Below, in pieces: positions 50,649-59,711 of a DNA stretch of 64,000 nt (position 1 is its first letter; each line of letters opens with the position of its first letter). Origin of the DNA: Modestobacter roseus. Its GTDB lineage: Bacteria > Actinomycetota > Actinomycetes > Mycobacteriales > Geodermatophilaceae. The translations under genes were made by a program, and so were the position numbers. The DNA lies in assembly GCF_007994135.1 (NCBI RefSeq), contig NZ_VLKF01000001.1, positions 558,001 to 622,000 of the forward strand. The letters are read 5' to 3'. Below the pieces are notes generated by a model, which was not told the DNA's origin, made no database searches, and saw nothing but the letters and a program-made list of their open reading frames with translations.

Positions 50649-53234
50649 TCAGGCGTCGGGTGACTCGGCGAGGACGACGTCGACCCGCAGGGGGCCCTCA
50701 CCGGCGACGATCGACAGCTCCGCGATCCGCCCGGCGTCCACCAGGTCGGCCCGGCCGGCCTCGATCGCGGACACCCGGGCTTCCGGCGCGGTCACCGTGG
50801 TCGTCGCGACGTCGGCGCGCATGGACGCCTTCGCGTCGGACTTGGCCTTGCGGACCGCCGACAGCACCTCCGCTGCCGCGGTCACCACCGCCGGGTCGCC
50901 CTCGGTGGGCAGCTCGGTCGCGGCCGGCCACAGTGCGCGGTGCACCGAGCCGGTCTGCCACCAGGACCAGACCTCCTCGGTGACGAACGGCACCACCGGC
51001 GCGAACAGCCGCAGCTGCACCGACAGCGCCACGGCCAGCGTCGCCTGGGCGGAGGTGGCGGCGTCGCCGGTGCCGTAGGCGCGGGACTTCACCAGCTCCA
51101 CGTAGTCGTCGCAGAAGGACCAGAAGAACGCCTCGGTGACCTCCAGCGCCCGGCTGTAGTTGTAGGCCTCCATCGCCGCGGTGGCCTCGTCGACCACCGA
51201 CGCCAGCGAGGCGAGCAGCCCCCGGTCGATCGGCTCGGTCACCTGGTCGGCGGTCAGCGCCGTCGAGGCGCCCAGGCCCAGGACGAACTTGCCGACGTTG
51301 AGGATCTTCATGGCCAGCCGGCGGCCGACCTTCATCTGCGCCTCGTCGAAGGGCGAGTCCGCGCCTGGCCGCGCCCCGGCCGCGCGCCAGCGGACGGCGT
51401 CGGTGCCGTAGCGCTCCAGCACGTCGATCGGGGTGGTGGCGTTGCCCTTGGACTTCGACATCTTCTTGCGGTCGGGGTCGACCACGAAGCCGGAGATCGT
51501 CGCGTGCGTGAACGGCACCGTGCCGTGCTCGAAGTGCGCCCGCACGACCGTGGAGAACAGCCAGGTGCGGATGATGTCGTGCGCCTGCGGCCGCTGGTCC
51601 ATCGGGAAGACGTGCGCGAACAGCTCCGGGTCGGTCTCCCACCCCGACGCCACCTGCGGCGACAGCGACGAGGTGGCCCAGGTGTCCATCACGTCGGGGT
51701 CGGCCAGGAAGCCGCCCGGCTTCCCGCGCTGGTCCTCGGTGAAGCCCTCGGGGACGTCGGAGGACGGGTCGACCGGCAGCGCCGACTCCGGCGCCAGGAT
51801 CGGCGCCGAGTAGTCCGGCTCGCCCTCGGCGTCCAACCGGTACCAGACGGGGAACGGCACGCCGAAGAACCGTTGCCGGCTGATCAGCCAGTCGCCGTTG
51901 AGCCCCTCGACCCAGTTCTCGTAGCGGTGCCGCATGTGCTCGGGCACCCACTGGATCTCGCGGCCGCGGGCGAGCAGCGCCTCGCGCAGGTCGGCGTCCC
52001 GGCCACCGTTGCGGATGTACCACTGCCGGGTGGTGACGATCTCGAGCGGGCGCTCGCCCTTCTCGAAGAACTTCACCGGGTGGGTGATCGGCTTGGGGTC
52101 ACCGACCAGGTCGCCGGATTCGCGGAGCAGCTCGACGATCCGCTGCTGCGCGCTGAAGGAGGTCTTGCCGGCCAGCTCGGCGTAGACGTCGGCGGGCACG
52201 TCGGCCGGCGGCTCGGCGACGAAGCGGCCGTCCCAGCCGATGACGGCGCGGGTGGGCAGCTGCAGCTCCCGCCACCAGGTGACGTCGTTGAGGTCACCGA
52301 AGGTGCAGATCATCGCGATGCCCGAGCCCTTGTCCGGCTCGGCCAGCCGGTGCGCGACCACCGGGACCTCCACACCGAACAGGGGAGTGGTGACGGTCTT
52401 CCCGAACAGCGGCTGGTACCGCGCGTCGTCGGGGTGGGCGACCAGGGCGACGCAGGCCGGCAGCAGCTCCGGCCGCGTGGTCTCGATGAACACCGGGCCC
52501 TCGGGGCCCGCGAAACCCACGCGGTGGTAGGCGCCGGGGCGCTCCCGGTCCTCCAGCTCCGCCTGTGCGACCGCGGTGCGGAAGGTGACGTCCCAGAGGG
52601 TCGGCGCCTCCTGGGCGTAGGCCTCACCGCGGGCCAGGTTGTGCAGGAACATCTTCTGCGCGGTGGCCCGGGAGGACTCCGAGATCGTCCGGTAGACGTT
52701 CGACCAGTCGACCGACAGGCCCACGCGCCGCCACAGCTCCTCGAACGCGGCCTCGTCGACGGCGGTCAGCCGCTCGCACAGCTCGACGAAGTTGCGCCGG
52801 GAGATCGGCTGCTGGTCCTTGCCCGGCTTCTCCGGCGGCTGGAAGCCGTCGTCGTAGGGGAGCGAGGGGTCGCAGCGCACGCCGTAGTAGTTCTGCACCC
52901 GGCGCTCGGTGGGCAGGCCGTTGTCGTCCCAGCCCATCGGGTAGAAGACGTGCTTGCCGCGCATCCGGTGGTACCGCGCGACGATGTCGGTGTGGGTGTA
53001 GCTGAACACGTGGCCCACGTGCAGCGACCCGCTCGCGGTGGGCGGCGGGGTGTCGATCGCGTAGGTCTGCGCGCGCGGGGCGGACAGCGCCGCGCTCCGG
53101 TCGAAGCCGTAGGTGTCCTGCTCGGCCCAGCGGGCGACCCACGTGGACTCCAGCCCGTCGAGCGTGGGCTTGTCGGGTACACCGACGGACGCTCCCGGAG
53201 CCGTGCTGTCCAGGGGGGAGGTGTCGGCTGCCAT
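50649..53234 (-). CDS. valS: Valyl-tRNA synthetase
   Basis: An 861-residue class I aminoacyl-tRNA synthetase charging tRNA-Val. The HIGH-like motif is [15 protein letters not shown] and the KMSKS motif is KKMSKSKGN. The editing domain ([19 protein letters not shown]) sits between, and the C-terminal anticodon-binding domain is followed by a shortened helical tail. ATG 53234 has AGGA eight bases upstream; a GTG about 17 codons in is an alternative. Its start is only 19 bases from the divergent folC start. In many actinobacteria valS runs in the same direction as folC, so the orientation here is unusual. Confidence 0.96.
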   Translation of the reverse strand: MAADTSPLDSTAPGASVGVPDKPTLDGLESTWVARWAEQDTYGFDRSAALSAPRAQTYAIDTPPPTASGSLHVGHVFSYTHTDIVARYHRMRGKHVFYPMGWDDNGLPTERRVQNYYGVRCDPSLPYDDGFQPPEKPGKDQQPISRRNFVELCERLTAVDEAAFEELWRRVGLSVDWSNVYRTISESSRATAQKMFLHNLARGEAYAQEAPTLWDVTFRTAVAQAELEDRERPGAYHRVGFAGPEGPVFIETTRPELLPACVALVAHPDDARYQPLFGKTVTTPLFGVEVPVVAHRLAEPDKGSGIAMICTFGDLNDVTWWRELQLPTRAVIGWDGRFVAEPPADVPADVYAELAGKTSFSAQQRIVELLRESGDLVGDPKPITHPVKFFEKGERPLEIVTTRQWYIRNGGRDADLREALLARGREIQWVPEHMRHRYENWVEGLNGDWLISRQRFFGVPFPVWYRLDAEGEPDYSAPILAPESALPVDPSSDVPEGFTEDQRGKPGGFLADPDVMDTWATSSLSPQVASGWETDPELFAHVFPMDQRPQAHDIIRTWLFSTVVRAHFEHGTVPFTHATISGFVVDPDRKKMSKSKGNATTPIDVLERYGTDAVRWRAAGARPGADSPFDEAQMKVGRRLAMKILNVGKFVLGLGASTALTADQVTEPIDRGLLASLASVVDEATAAMEAYNYSRALEVTEAFFWSFCDDYVELVKSRAYGTGDAATSAQATLAVALSVQLRLFAPVVPFVTEEVWSWWQTGSVHRALWPAATELPTEGDPAVVTAAAEVLSAVRKAKSDAKASMRADVATTTVTAPEARVSAIEAGRADLVDAGRIAELSIVAGEGPLRVDVVLAESPDA

Positions 53235-53253
53235 GACTGGCATCCTAAGAGCG

Positions 53254-54630
53254 ATGAGCACCTCTCTTTCCCCAGGGCAGGACGCCGGTGGCCGTGAGCT
53301 GGCCCGGGTCGAGCAGGCGCTCCTGGCGCGGTGGCCGGAGAACCGGCTCGAGCCGTCGCTGGCCCGCATCTCCGCGCTGGTCGACCTGCTGGGCGCGCCG
53401 CACCGCGCGTTCCCCGTCGTCCAGGTCACCGGCACCAACGGCAAGACGACGACGGCGCGCATGATCGACGAGCTGCTGCGCGGCTTCGGCCTGCGCGTGG
53501 GCCGGTTCACCAGCCCGCACCTGGAGACCGTGCGCGAGCGGATCGTCATCGACGGCGAGCCGATCAGCGCCGAGCGCTTCGTCGAGGTCCACGACGACAT
53601 CGCGCCCTACGTGCAGATGGTCGACGCCGGCAGTGACGTGCCGATGAGCTTCTTCGAGGTGACGGTCGCGCTGGCCTACGCCGCGTTCGCCGAGACCCCG
53701 GTCGACGTCGCCGTCGTCGAGGTGGGCATGGGCGGCACCTGGGACGCGACGAACGTCGTCGACGCGCGGGTCGCCGTCGTCACGCCGGTCTCCCTCGACC
53801 ACGCCGAGTACCTGGGCCCCGACGTCGCGACGATCGCGACGGAGAAGTCCGGGATCATCAAGCCCGAGTCGGTCGCGGTGCTGGCCCACCAGCCGGCCGG
53901 TGCCCTGGAGGCGCTGGTCCGCCGCGCGATCGAGGTCGACGCCACCGTGGCCCGCGAGGGGACCGAGTTCGGCGTGCTGGAGCGGCGGGTGGCCGTCGGC
54001 GGCCAGCAGGTGCGCCTGCAGGGCCTCGGTGGCGAGTACGACGAGGTCTTCCTCCCGCTGTTCGGCGCGCACCAGGCGCAGAACGCCGCCGTGGCGCTGG
54101 CCGCGGTGGAGGCCTTCCTGGGCGCCGGTGCGGCCAGCGGGCCCGTCGCTCAGGACGTCGTCCGGGAGGCGTTCGCCGGCGTCCGCTCACCGGGCCGGCT
54201 GGAGCGGGTGCGCACCTCGCCGACCGTGCTCATCGACGCCGCCCACAACCCGGCCGGCATGGCTGCGACCGTCGAGGCGGTCCGCGAGTCCTTCGACTTC
54301 ACCCGGCTGGTCGGCGTGGTCGGCTGCGTGGTCGGCAAGGACGTCAGCGGGATCCTGGCGGCCCTCGAGCCGCTGTGCGCGGAGCTGGTCGTCACCCAGA
54401 ACAGCTCGGCGCGGGCGATGCCCGCCGACGAGCTGGGGGCGCTGGCGGTCGACGTCTTCGGCGCCGACCGGGTCAGCGTGCACCCGCGGCTGACCGAGGC
54501 CCTGGAGTCGGCGATCGAGCTGGCCGAGGCCGGGCCGGACGACGCGCTGGGCGGCTCCGGCGTGCTGGTCACCGGCAGCGTGATCACCGCCGGTGAGGCT
54601 CGCACGCTGCTCGCCGGCCGGCGGTCGTGA
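53254..54630 (+). CDS. folC: Folylpolyglutamate/dihydrofolate synthase
   Basis: A 458-residue Mur ligase-family enzyme that adds glutamate to dihydropteroate and folates. The ATP loop [13 protein letters not shown] is near residue 60, [13 protein letters not shown] and [19 protein letters not shown]-type motifs follow (here [18 protein letters not shown]), and [20 protein letters not shown] has the Lys-Ser of the family. [10 protein letters not shown] marks the C-terminal domain. ATG 53254 is chosen; the frame extends into the start of valS without resemblance. Its stop overlaps the DUF4233 gene start (GTGA). Confidence 0.95.
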   Translation: MSTSLSPGQDAGGRELARVEQALLARWPENRLEPSLARISALVDLLGAPHRAFPVVQVTGTNGKTTTARMIDELLRGFGLRVGRFTSPHLETVRERIVIDGEPISAERFVEVHDDIAPYVQMVDAGSDVPMSFFEVTVALAYAAFAETPVDVAVVEVGMGGTWDATNVVDARVAVVTPVSLDHAEYLGPDVATIATEKSGIIKPESVAVLAHQPAGALEALVRRAIEVDATVAREGTEFGVLERRVAVGGQQVRLQGLGGEYDEVFLPLFGAHQAQNAAVALAAVEAFLGAGAASGPVAQDVVREAFAGVRSPGRLERVRTSPTVLIDAAHNPAGMAATVEAVRESFDFTRLVGVVGCVVGKDVSGILAALEPLCAELVVTQNSSARAMPADELGALAVDVFGADRVSVHPRLTEALESAIELAEAGPDDALGGSGVLVTGSVITAGEARTLLAGRRS

Positions 54631-55007
54631 CCGCACCCGACCCGGTCCGGGCCGGGAAGGCGCTGGGCGGCGCGGCCGCGGCGATCCTGTTCCTGGAGGG
54701 GATCGCCGTGCTGTTCGTGCCCCGGGCCTTCGCCCCCACCGACGACGGGCTCTCCGGGCTGGGCCTGTGGTCGGTGCTGGTGCTCGCGGTCGTCCTGGTG
54801 CTGGCCAGCGGGCTGCAGCGCCGACCGCAGGGGCTGCTGATCGGCAGCGCGCTGCAGGTGCCCCTGGTGCTGACCGGCCTGCTCGGCGCGGCCATGTGGT
54901 TCGTCGGCGGGGTCTTCCTGCTCATCTGGCTCTACCTGCTGCAGATCCGCAAGGAGCTGCTGGGCACCGCGCTCGGCCCGCCGCCCGCCGCGCCGCCGGC
55001 CGGCTGA
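54627..55007 (+). CDS. DUF4233 membrane protein
   Basis: A 126-residue protein with four predicted membrane helices: AAAAILFLEGIAVLFVPRAF, WSVLVLAVVLVLASGL, SALQVPLVLTGLLGAAM and FVGGVFLLIWLYLLQIR. It belongs to the DUF4233 family that follows folC across actinobacteria. GTG 54627 overlaps the folC stop by 4 bases, so translation is coupled. Function unknown. Confidence 0.9.
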   Translation: MTAPDPVRAGKALGGAAAAILFLEGIAVLFVPRAFAPTDDGLSGLGLWSVLVLAVVLVLASGLQRRPQGLLIGSALQVPLVLTGLLGAAMWFVGGVFLLIWLYLLQIRKELLGTALGPPPAAPPAG

Positions 55008-55131
55008 CGGTTCTTCACCCGTTCGGGCCACCCTCCCCGCGCCGGGACTCTCGTCGTGAGCCACAGTGGTCGTGACAAAGGGTGCACGGGTGATCATGCA
55101 GGAGTGATCGCCGGTGAGGACGGGGGAGACC

Positions 55132-55410
55132 ATGGCGAACCATCGGAGTTGCTGCGGGGGCAGCCACGACGTGCCCAGCCGCAAGGCCAGGCGGAGCACC
55201 ACCGAGGAGCCGGTCATCGGCCCGGCCGGGCCGATCAGCACGACGATCGTCGACTACGCGGCCCGCGTCCGCTTCCGGCTGCCCGAGGACGCCGTCGAGC
55301 GCCGGGCGCAGCAGCTGCACGCCCGCAACAGCTACGACTGCTGGAACGGGCTCAGCGACAAGGACCAGGAGCTGTGGCGGCACATGGCCCGGGTGGACCT
55401 GGCCGGCTGA
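55132..55410 (+). CDS. Small hypothetical protein with N-terminal CCGG
   Basis: A 92-residue soluble protein of unknown function. It begins MANHRSCCGGSHDVPSRKAR and ends in a helical region with LSDKDQELWRHMARVDLAG. ATG 55132 follows GGGGGAG. It lies between DUF4233 and the convergent Clp-N gene. No family is recognised; the paired Cys could bind a metal, but too little is visible to say more. Confidence 0.6.
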   Translation: MANHRSCCGGSHDVPSRKARRSTTEEPVIGPAGPISTTIVDYAARVRFRLPEDAVERRAQQLHARNSYDCWNGLSDKDQELWRHMARVDLAG

Positions 55411-55422
55411 CCACCGCGGCCC

Positions 55423-55959
55423 TCACGCCGCCTCGGTCGCGTCGACCCGGTCCTGCACCGCAGCGGCCGTGGTGCCCAGCTGCCGCAGCACGGCGGTGAC
55501 CACCGGGTCGCCGACGTCGAGCACGCCGAACAGGACGTCGGCGCTGTCGATGCCCCGGCCGCGGCGACGGCGTCGGCGGCCGACCGCGTGCCGCAGCGCC
55601 TGCTCGAGGGCCCTCTTGCTGCCCCCGGCGAAGGGCAGGTGGGCTCCGCTCTCCGACCGGCTGAGCTCCAGCGCACCGGGGCCGAACGTCGCCTCCACGG
55701 TGGCCCGCACCCGGTCCAGGTCGACGCCGAGCGCGGCCAGTGCGGCCGGGTCGAGCGGGTCGCCGGCGGCACTGATCGCGGCGTGCAGGCCGGTGGGTTC
55801 GATCCCCGCGGCAGCGAGTGCGTCGGCGCCCCGGCCTGCGCGGGTGCCGATCGCGAGCAGCAGGTGCACCGGCTCGATCCGGTCGGCCCGGAGTCCGCGG
55901 GCCTGGGCCTGGGCGTCGACCACGACCTGCCGGGCGTCGTCGGTGAATCGTTCGAACAC
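55423..55959 (-). CDS. Clp N-terminal domain protein (ClpC-N-like, no ATPase)
   Basis: A 178-residue protein starting VFERFTDDARQVVVDAQAQARGLRADRIEPVHLLLAIG, the Clp_N repeat of ClpC/ClpA. A second repeat is SKRALEQALRHAVGRR ... IDSADVLFGVLDVGDPVVTAVL. There is no AAA+ module. Stand-alone Clp_N proteins may bind substrates or regulate Clp ATPases (inference). GTG 55959 lies one base after the stop of the upstream small HTH gene, so the two form an operon. The operon is driven by a promoter with twin palindromes. Confidence 0.85.
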   Translation of the reverse strand: MFERFTDDARQVVVDAQAQARGLRADRIEPVHLLLAIGTRAGRGADALAAAGIEPTGLHAAISAAGDPLDPAALAALGVDLDRVRATVEATFGPGALELSRSESGAHLPFAGGSKRALEQALRHAVGRRRRRRGRGIDSADVLFGVLDVGDPVVTAVLRQLGTTAAAVQDRVDATEAA

Positions 55960-55960
55960 C

Positions 55961-56176
55961 TCAGTCGTCCTTCCTGCTGCGGGCGTGCTTCTTGTGCACC
56001 GCCTGGCGGCTGACGCCGAGCGCATCGGCGATCTGCTGCCAGGACCACCCGCGATCACGGGCGCTGGAGACCTGGAGGACCTCCAGCCGGTCGGCCAGCT
56101 CGCGCAGCGCCCGGATGGCGCGCAGCCCGGTGGCCGGGTCGTCGGCCGCGGCGGCGGTGACGTCGGTGGTGGACAT
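55961..56176 (-). CDS. Small helix-turn-helix regulator
   Basis: A 71-residue DNA-binding protein. The C-terminal HTH is DRGWSWQQIADALGVSRQAVHKKHARSRKDD, of the sigma-70 region 4-like type. The N-terminal half, GLRAIRALRELADRLEVLQ, is a helix likely to dimerise. ATG 56176 is the start. The promoter's -10 element ends only seven bases before ATG, so the mRNA is probably leaderless. Two identical-arm palindromes overlap this promoter, suggesting autorepression. It is co-transcribed with the Clp_N protein. Confidence 0.85.
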   Translation of the reverse strand: MSTTDVTAAAADDPATGLRAIRALRELADRLEVLQVSSARDRGWSWQQIADALGVSRQAVHKKHARSRKDD

Positions 56177-56180
56177 GCCC

Positions 56181-56223
56181 GTCAACGTAGGTTGACGGAG
56201 TAGGACTGTCAACCTGAGTTGAC
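56181..56223 (-). promoter_or_regulatory. HTH operon promoter with twin operators
   Basis: On the minus strand TTGACA (56207-56212) and TACGTT (56184-56189) are separated by exactly 17 bases, a near-ideal -35/-10 pair. Two palindromes of the form GTCAAC-N4-GTTGAC lie at 56181-56196 (over the -10) and 56208-56223 (over the -35), 27 bases centre to centre. Repression by the encoded HTH protein is the natural reading. Confidence 0.75.
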
Positions 56224-56249
56224 GGACGTCGTCCCGTACGCTGCCGCGC

Positions 56250-56672
56250 GTGTCTGCACCCACCGCTGAGCGCACCCTCGTCCTGGTCAAGCCCGACGGC
56301 GTGGCCCGCGGCCTGGTCGGCCAGGTGATCGCCCGGCTCGAGGCCAAGGGCCTGCGCCTGGTCGCCGCCGAGCTGCGCACGCTGACCGCCGAGGTCGCCG
56401 AGACCCACTACGCCGAGCACCGCGAGCGCCCGTTCTTCGGCTCGCTCGTGGAGTTCATCACCAGCGCGCCGCTGATGGCGCTGGTCGTCGAGGGCCCGCG
56501 GGCCATCGAGGCGTTCCGCGCGCTGGCCGGCGCGACCGACCCGGTCAAGGCCGGCCCGGGCACCATCCGCGGCGACTTCGCCCTGGAGGTGCAGGCCAAC
56601 ATCGTGCACGGCTCGGACTCGCCCGAGTCCGCCGCCCGCGAGATCGCGCTGTTCTTCCCCCAGCTGGGCTGA
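56250..56672 (+). CDS. ndk: Nucleoside diphosphate kinase
   Basis: A 140-residue enzyme that transfers phosphate from ATP to nucleoside diphosphates. [25 protein letters not shown] opens the fold, and the phospho-His is in NIVHGSDS (His120). GTG 56250 is the only plausible start. It lies 26 bases beyond the divergent HTH operon's operator region, so its promoter may share those sites. A long hairpin follows the stop. Confidence 0.97.
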   Translation: MSAPTAERTLVLVKPDGVARGLVGQVIARLEAKGLRLVAAELRTLTAEVAETHYAEHRERPFFGSLVEFITSAPLMALVVEGPRAIEAFRALAGATDPVKAGPGTIRGDFALEVQANIVHGSDSPESAAREIALFFPQLG

Positions 56673-56678
56673 CCCGTG

Positions 56679-56716
56679 CCCTCGGGGGCGGAAACGGCCG
56701 TTTCTGCCCTCGAGGG
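56679..56716 (+). terminator. Terminator of ndk
   Basis: CCCTCGGGGGCGGAAAC pairs with GTTTCTGCCCTCGAGGG (two G-U pairs) around GGCC, starting 7 bases after the ndk stop. Confidence 0.8.
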
Positions 56717-56754
56717 ACCGGGCTGTCGCCACCGGCGGCTACCCTGGACGGGTC

Positions 56755-58680
56755 ATGACTGGTGAGTCCCTGTACCCCCGCCTCGAGCCCCTGCTCGCCC
56801 AGGTCCAGAAGCCCATCCAGTACGTCGGCGGTGAGCTCAACGCCCAGGTGAAGCCCTGGGACGACGTCGCCGTCCACTGGGCGCTGATGTACCCCGACGC
56901 CTACGAGGTGGGGCTGCCCAACCAGGGCCTCATGATCCTCTACGAGGTGCTCAACGAGCGCCCCGACGCCCTGGCCGAGCGCACCTATGCGGTCTGGCCC
57001 GATCTGGCCGGGCTGATGCGCGAGCACGGCGTCGGCCAGTTCACCGTCGACAGCCACCGCGCGTTGCGCGACTTCGACCTGCTGGGCGTCAGCTTCGCCA
57101 CCGAGCTGGGCTACACCAACCTGCTCGAGGCCCTCGACCTCGCCGGCGTTCCGCTGCACGCCGTCGACCGCGACGAGACCCACCCGGTCGTCGTCGCCGG
57201 CGGGCACGCCGCCTTCAACCCCGAGCCGGTCAGCGACTTCGTCGACTGCGCCGTCCTCGGTGACGGCGAGCAGGTCGTCGGCGACATCACCGACGTCGTG
57301 GCCGCCTGGAAGGCCCAGGGCCGGCCCGGCGGGCGCGTGGAGCTGCTCGCCCGGCTCGCCCGGGTCGACGGCGTGTACGTGCCCCGCTTCTACGCCGTCA
57401 CCTACGGCGCCGACGGCACGATCGCCGAGGTGCTGCGCACCCGCGACGACGTCCCGGCCCGGGTCGGCAAGCGCACCGTCATGGACCTCGACGAGTGGCC
57501 CTACCCCAAGCAGCCGCTGGTCCCGCTGGCCGAGAGCGTGCACGAGCGGATGAGCGTGGAGATCTTCCGCGGTTGCACCCGGGGCTGCCGGTTCTGCCAG
57601 GCCGGCATGATCACCCGCCCGGTGCGCGAGCGCACGATCACCGGCATCGGCTCGATGGTCGACGCCGGCCTCAAGGCCACCGGCTACGAGGAGGTGGGCC
57701 TGCTCTCGCTGAGCAGCGCCGACCACTCCGAGATCGGGCAGCTGGCCACCGAGCTCGCCGACCGCTACGAGGGCACCAACACCGGCCTCTCGCTGCCCAG
57801 CACCCGGGTCGACGCGTTCAACGTGACGCTGGCCAACGAGCTGTCTCGCAACGGCCGCCGGTCGGGCCTGACCTTCGCGCCCGAGGGCGGCAGCGAGCGC
57901 ATCCGGCGGGTGATCAACAAGACCGTGTCCAAGGAGGACCTGGTCCGCACGGTCACCACGGCGTACGCGAACGGCTGGCGCCAGGTGAAGCTCTACTTCA
58001 TGTGCGGGCTGCCCACCGAGACCGACGAGGACGTGCTGGAGATCGCCGAGCTGGCGGTCGAGGTGATCCGCGCCGGTCGCGAGGCCAGCGGCTCCAAGGA
58101 CATCCGCTGCACGGTCTCCATCGGTGGCTTCGTGCCCAAGCCGCACACCCCGTTCCAGTGGGCCGGGCAGGCCAGCGCCGAGACCATCGACCACCGGCTG
58201 CGCATCCTGCGCGAGGCGATCAACGCCGACCGCCGCATCGGCCGCTCCATCGGCCTGCGCTACCACGACGGCAAGCCCGGGGTGATCGAGGGTCTGCTCT
58301 CCCGCGGCGACCGTCGCGTCGGCCGGGTCATCGAGCGGGTGTGGCGCGACGGCGGGCACTTCGACGGCTGGAGCGAGCACTTCTCCTACCAGCGCTGGAC
58401 GACGGCCGCGGCCGAGGAGCTCGCCGCCTTCGGCGTCGACCTGGACTGGTACACGACCCGGGAGCGCACCGAGCACGAGGTGCTGCCCTGGGACCACCTG
58501 GACTCCGGGCTGGACAAGGAGTGGCTCTGGGAGGACTGGCAGGAGGCGATCTCCGAGGAGGAGGTCGGCGACTGCCGGTGGACCGGCTGCTACGACTGTG
58601 GCGTCTGCCCGACGATGGGCACCGAGATCCAGATCGGCCCCACCGGCCGGAGCCTCATCCCGCTGACCGTGGTGCGCTGA
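56755..58680 (+). CDS. Radical SAM protein, TIGR03960 family
   Basis: A 641-residue B12-binding-like radical SAM protein. The N-terminal part (YPDAYEVGLPNQGLMILYEVLNE ... VVVAGGHAAFNPEP) resembles a cobalamin-binding fold. The radical SAM cluster motif is CTRGCRFCQAG (C-x3-C-x2-C). TFAPEGGSERIRRVINK and a C-terminal Cys-rich stretch (GDCRWTGCYDCGVC) are family features. It is thought to act on RNA or protein; the reaction is unknown. A -10-like TACCCT lies shortly upstream of ATG 56755. It is followed without gap by its TIGR03936 partner, and the two are fused in some bacteria. Confidence 0.92.
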   Translation: MTGESLYPRLEPLLAQVQKPIQYVGGELNAQVKPWDDVAVHWALMYPDAYEVGLPNQGLMILYEVLNERPDALAERTYAVWPDLAGLMREHGVGQFTVDSHRALRDFDLLGVSFATELGYTNLLEALDLAGVPLHAVDRDETHPVVVAGGHAAFNPEPVSDFVDCAVLGDGEQVVGDITDVVAAWKAQGRPGGRVELLARLARVDGVYVPRFYAVTYGADGTIAEVLRTRDDVPARVGKRTVMDLDEWPYPKQPLVPLAESVHERMSVEIFRGCTRGCRFCQAGMITRPVRERTITGIGSMVDAGLKATGYEEVGLLSLSSADHSEIGQLATELADRYEGTNTGLSLPSTRVDAFNVTLANELSRNGRRSGLTFAPEGGSERIRRVINKTVSKEDLVRTVTTAYANGWRQVKLYFMCGLPTETDEDVLEIAELAVEVIRAGREASGSKDIRCTVSIGGFVPKPHTPFQWAGQASAETIDHRLRILREAINADRRIGRSIGLRYHDGKPGVIEGLLSRGDRRVGRVIERVWRDGGHFDGWSEHFSYQRWTTAAAEELAAFGVDLDWYTTRERTEHEVLPWDHLDSGLDKEWLWEDWQEAISEEEVGDCRWTGCYDCGVCPTMGTEIQIGPTGRSLIPLTVVR

Positions 58681-59448
58681 GTGGCCCGCCAGCCCGACGG
58701 GCCACCGCCGCCGCCGACCGTGCAGAAGCTGCGGCTGCGCTACACCAAGCGCGGGCCGCTGCGGTTCGCCTCGCACCGCGACCTCGCGCGTGCGCTGGAG
58801 CGCGCCCTGCGCCGGGCGGGCGTGCCGATGGCGTTCTCGGCGGGCTTCAGCCCCCACCCGAAGATCTCCTACATGGGCGCTGCACCCACGGGCGCCGCGT
58901 CGGAGGCCGAGTACGTCGAGATCGGCCTCTCCCAGCGGCGCGACCCCGAGCAGGTCCGCGCCGCCCTGGACGCGTCGCTGCCCCCGGGCATCGACGTGCT
59001 GGAGTGCGTGGAGGCGGGGGAGGGGACGGGCTCGCTCGCCGACCGGCTGGACGCGACCCGGTGGCGGGTCGACCTGGCCGGCGTCACCCCGGAGCAGTTG
59101 TCCGCGGCGGTCGCCGAACTGCTCGCCCGGGACACCCTGATGGTCGCCAAGCGGACCAAGAACGGCACCAAGGACGTCGACGTCCGGCCCGCGATCGTCC
59201 GCGCGTCGGTGGCCGGGGACACAGGTTGTGCCATACTGCAGGTGGTCGTACGGCAGCTCACGCCGACCGTGCGACCGGACGACGTGATGGCTGCCCTGGC
59301 TGTCGTCGCCGACCTGCACCCGCCGTCGCCCCCACGGGCCGTGCGTGAGGCGCAGGGCCGGCTCGACGAGAGTGGTGACGTCACCGACCCGCTCGATCCA
59401 GATCGTGCGATCCGCTCCTGCTGCCAGGAGGAGCGAGCGCCGGTCTGA
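58681..59448 (+). CDS. TIGR03936 (DUF2344) radical SAM-associated protein
   Basis: A 255-residue protein. The core VQKLRLRYTKRGPLRFASHRDLARALERALRRAGVPMAFSAGFSPHPKISYMGA is the DUF2344 hallmark. GTG 58681 follows directly after the TGA of the radical SAM gene. The two proteins are usually encoded together or fused, so it is probably the partner or substrate-binding part. The reaction is unknown. The C-terminal 30 residues are variable. Confidence 0.9.
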   Translation: MARQPDGPPPPPTVQKLRLRYTKRGPLRFASHRDLARALERALRRAGVPMAFSAGFSPHPKISYMGAAPTGAASEAEYVEIGLSQRRDPEQVRAALDASLPPGIDVLECVEAGEGTGSLADRLDATRWRVDLAGVTPEQLSAAVAELLARDTLMVAKRTKNGTKDVDVRPAIVRASVAGDTGCAILQVVVRQLTPTVRPDDVMAALAVVADLHPPSPPRAVREAQGRLDESGDVTDPLDPDRAIRSCCQEERAPV

Positions 59449-59711
59449 CCGGCGGGGCCAGGTGCCGGACGCCGTCTGCGACACGTCTGCCAGCCGTGGC
59501 GCGACCCTAGAGCTCTGCACCACCGCACCACCCGCGATCTGCTGCACCACCGGGCCCCAGCCGCACCGGCCGGGGCACGAAACAGACTTCGCGGGCCGGC
59601 CGACCCCGCCGCACCTCGGTGTGGCCGCCCGACCCGCCCAACCCGCGTTCCTGCGCGGCCGCCAGTCGGAGACGATCGGCGCCCGGGAGCGCACCAGGAG
59701 GCGAGCCCTTC

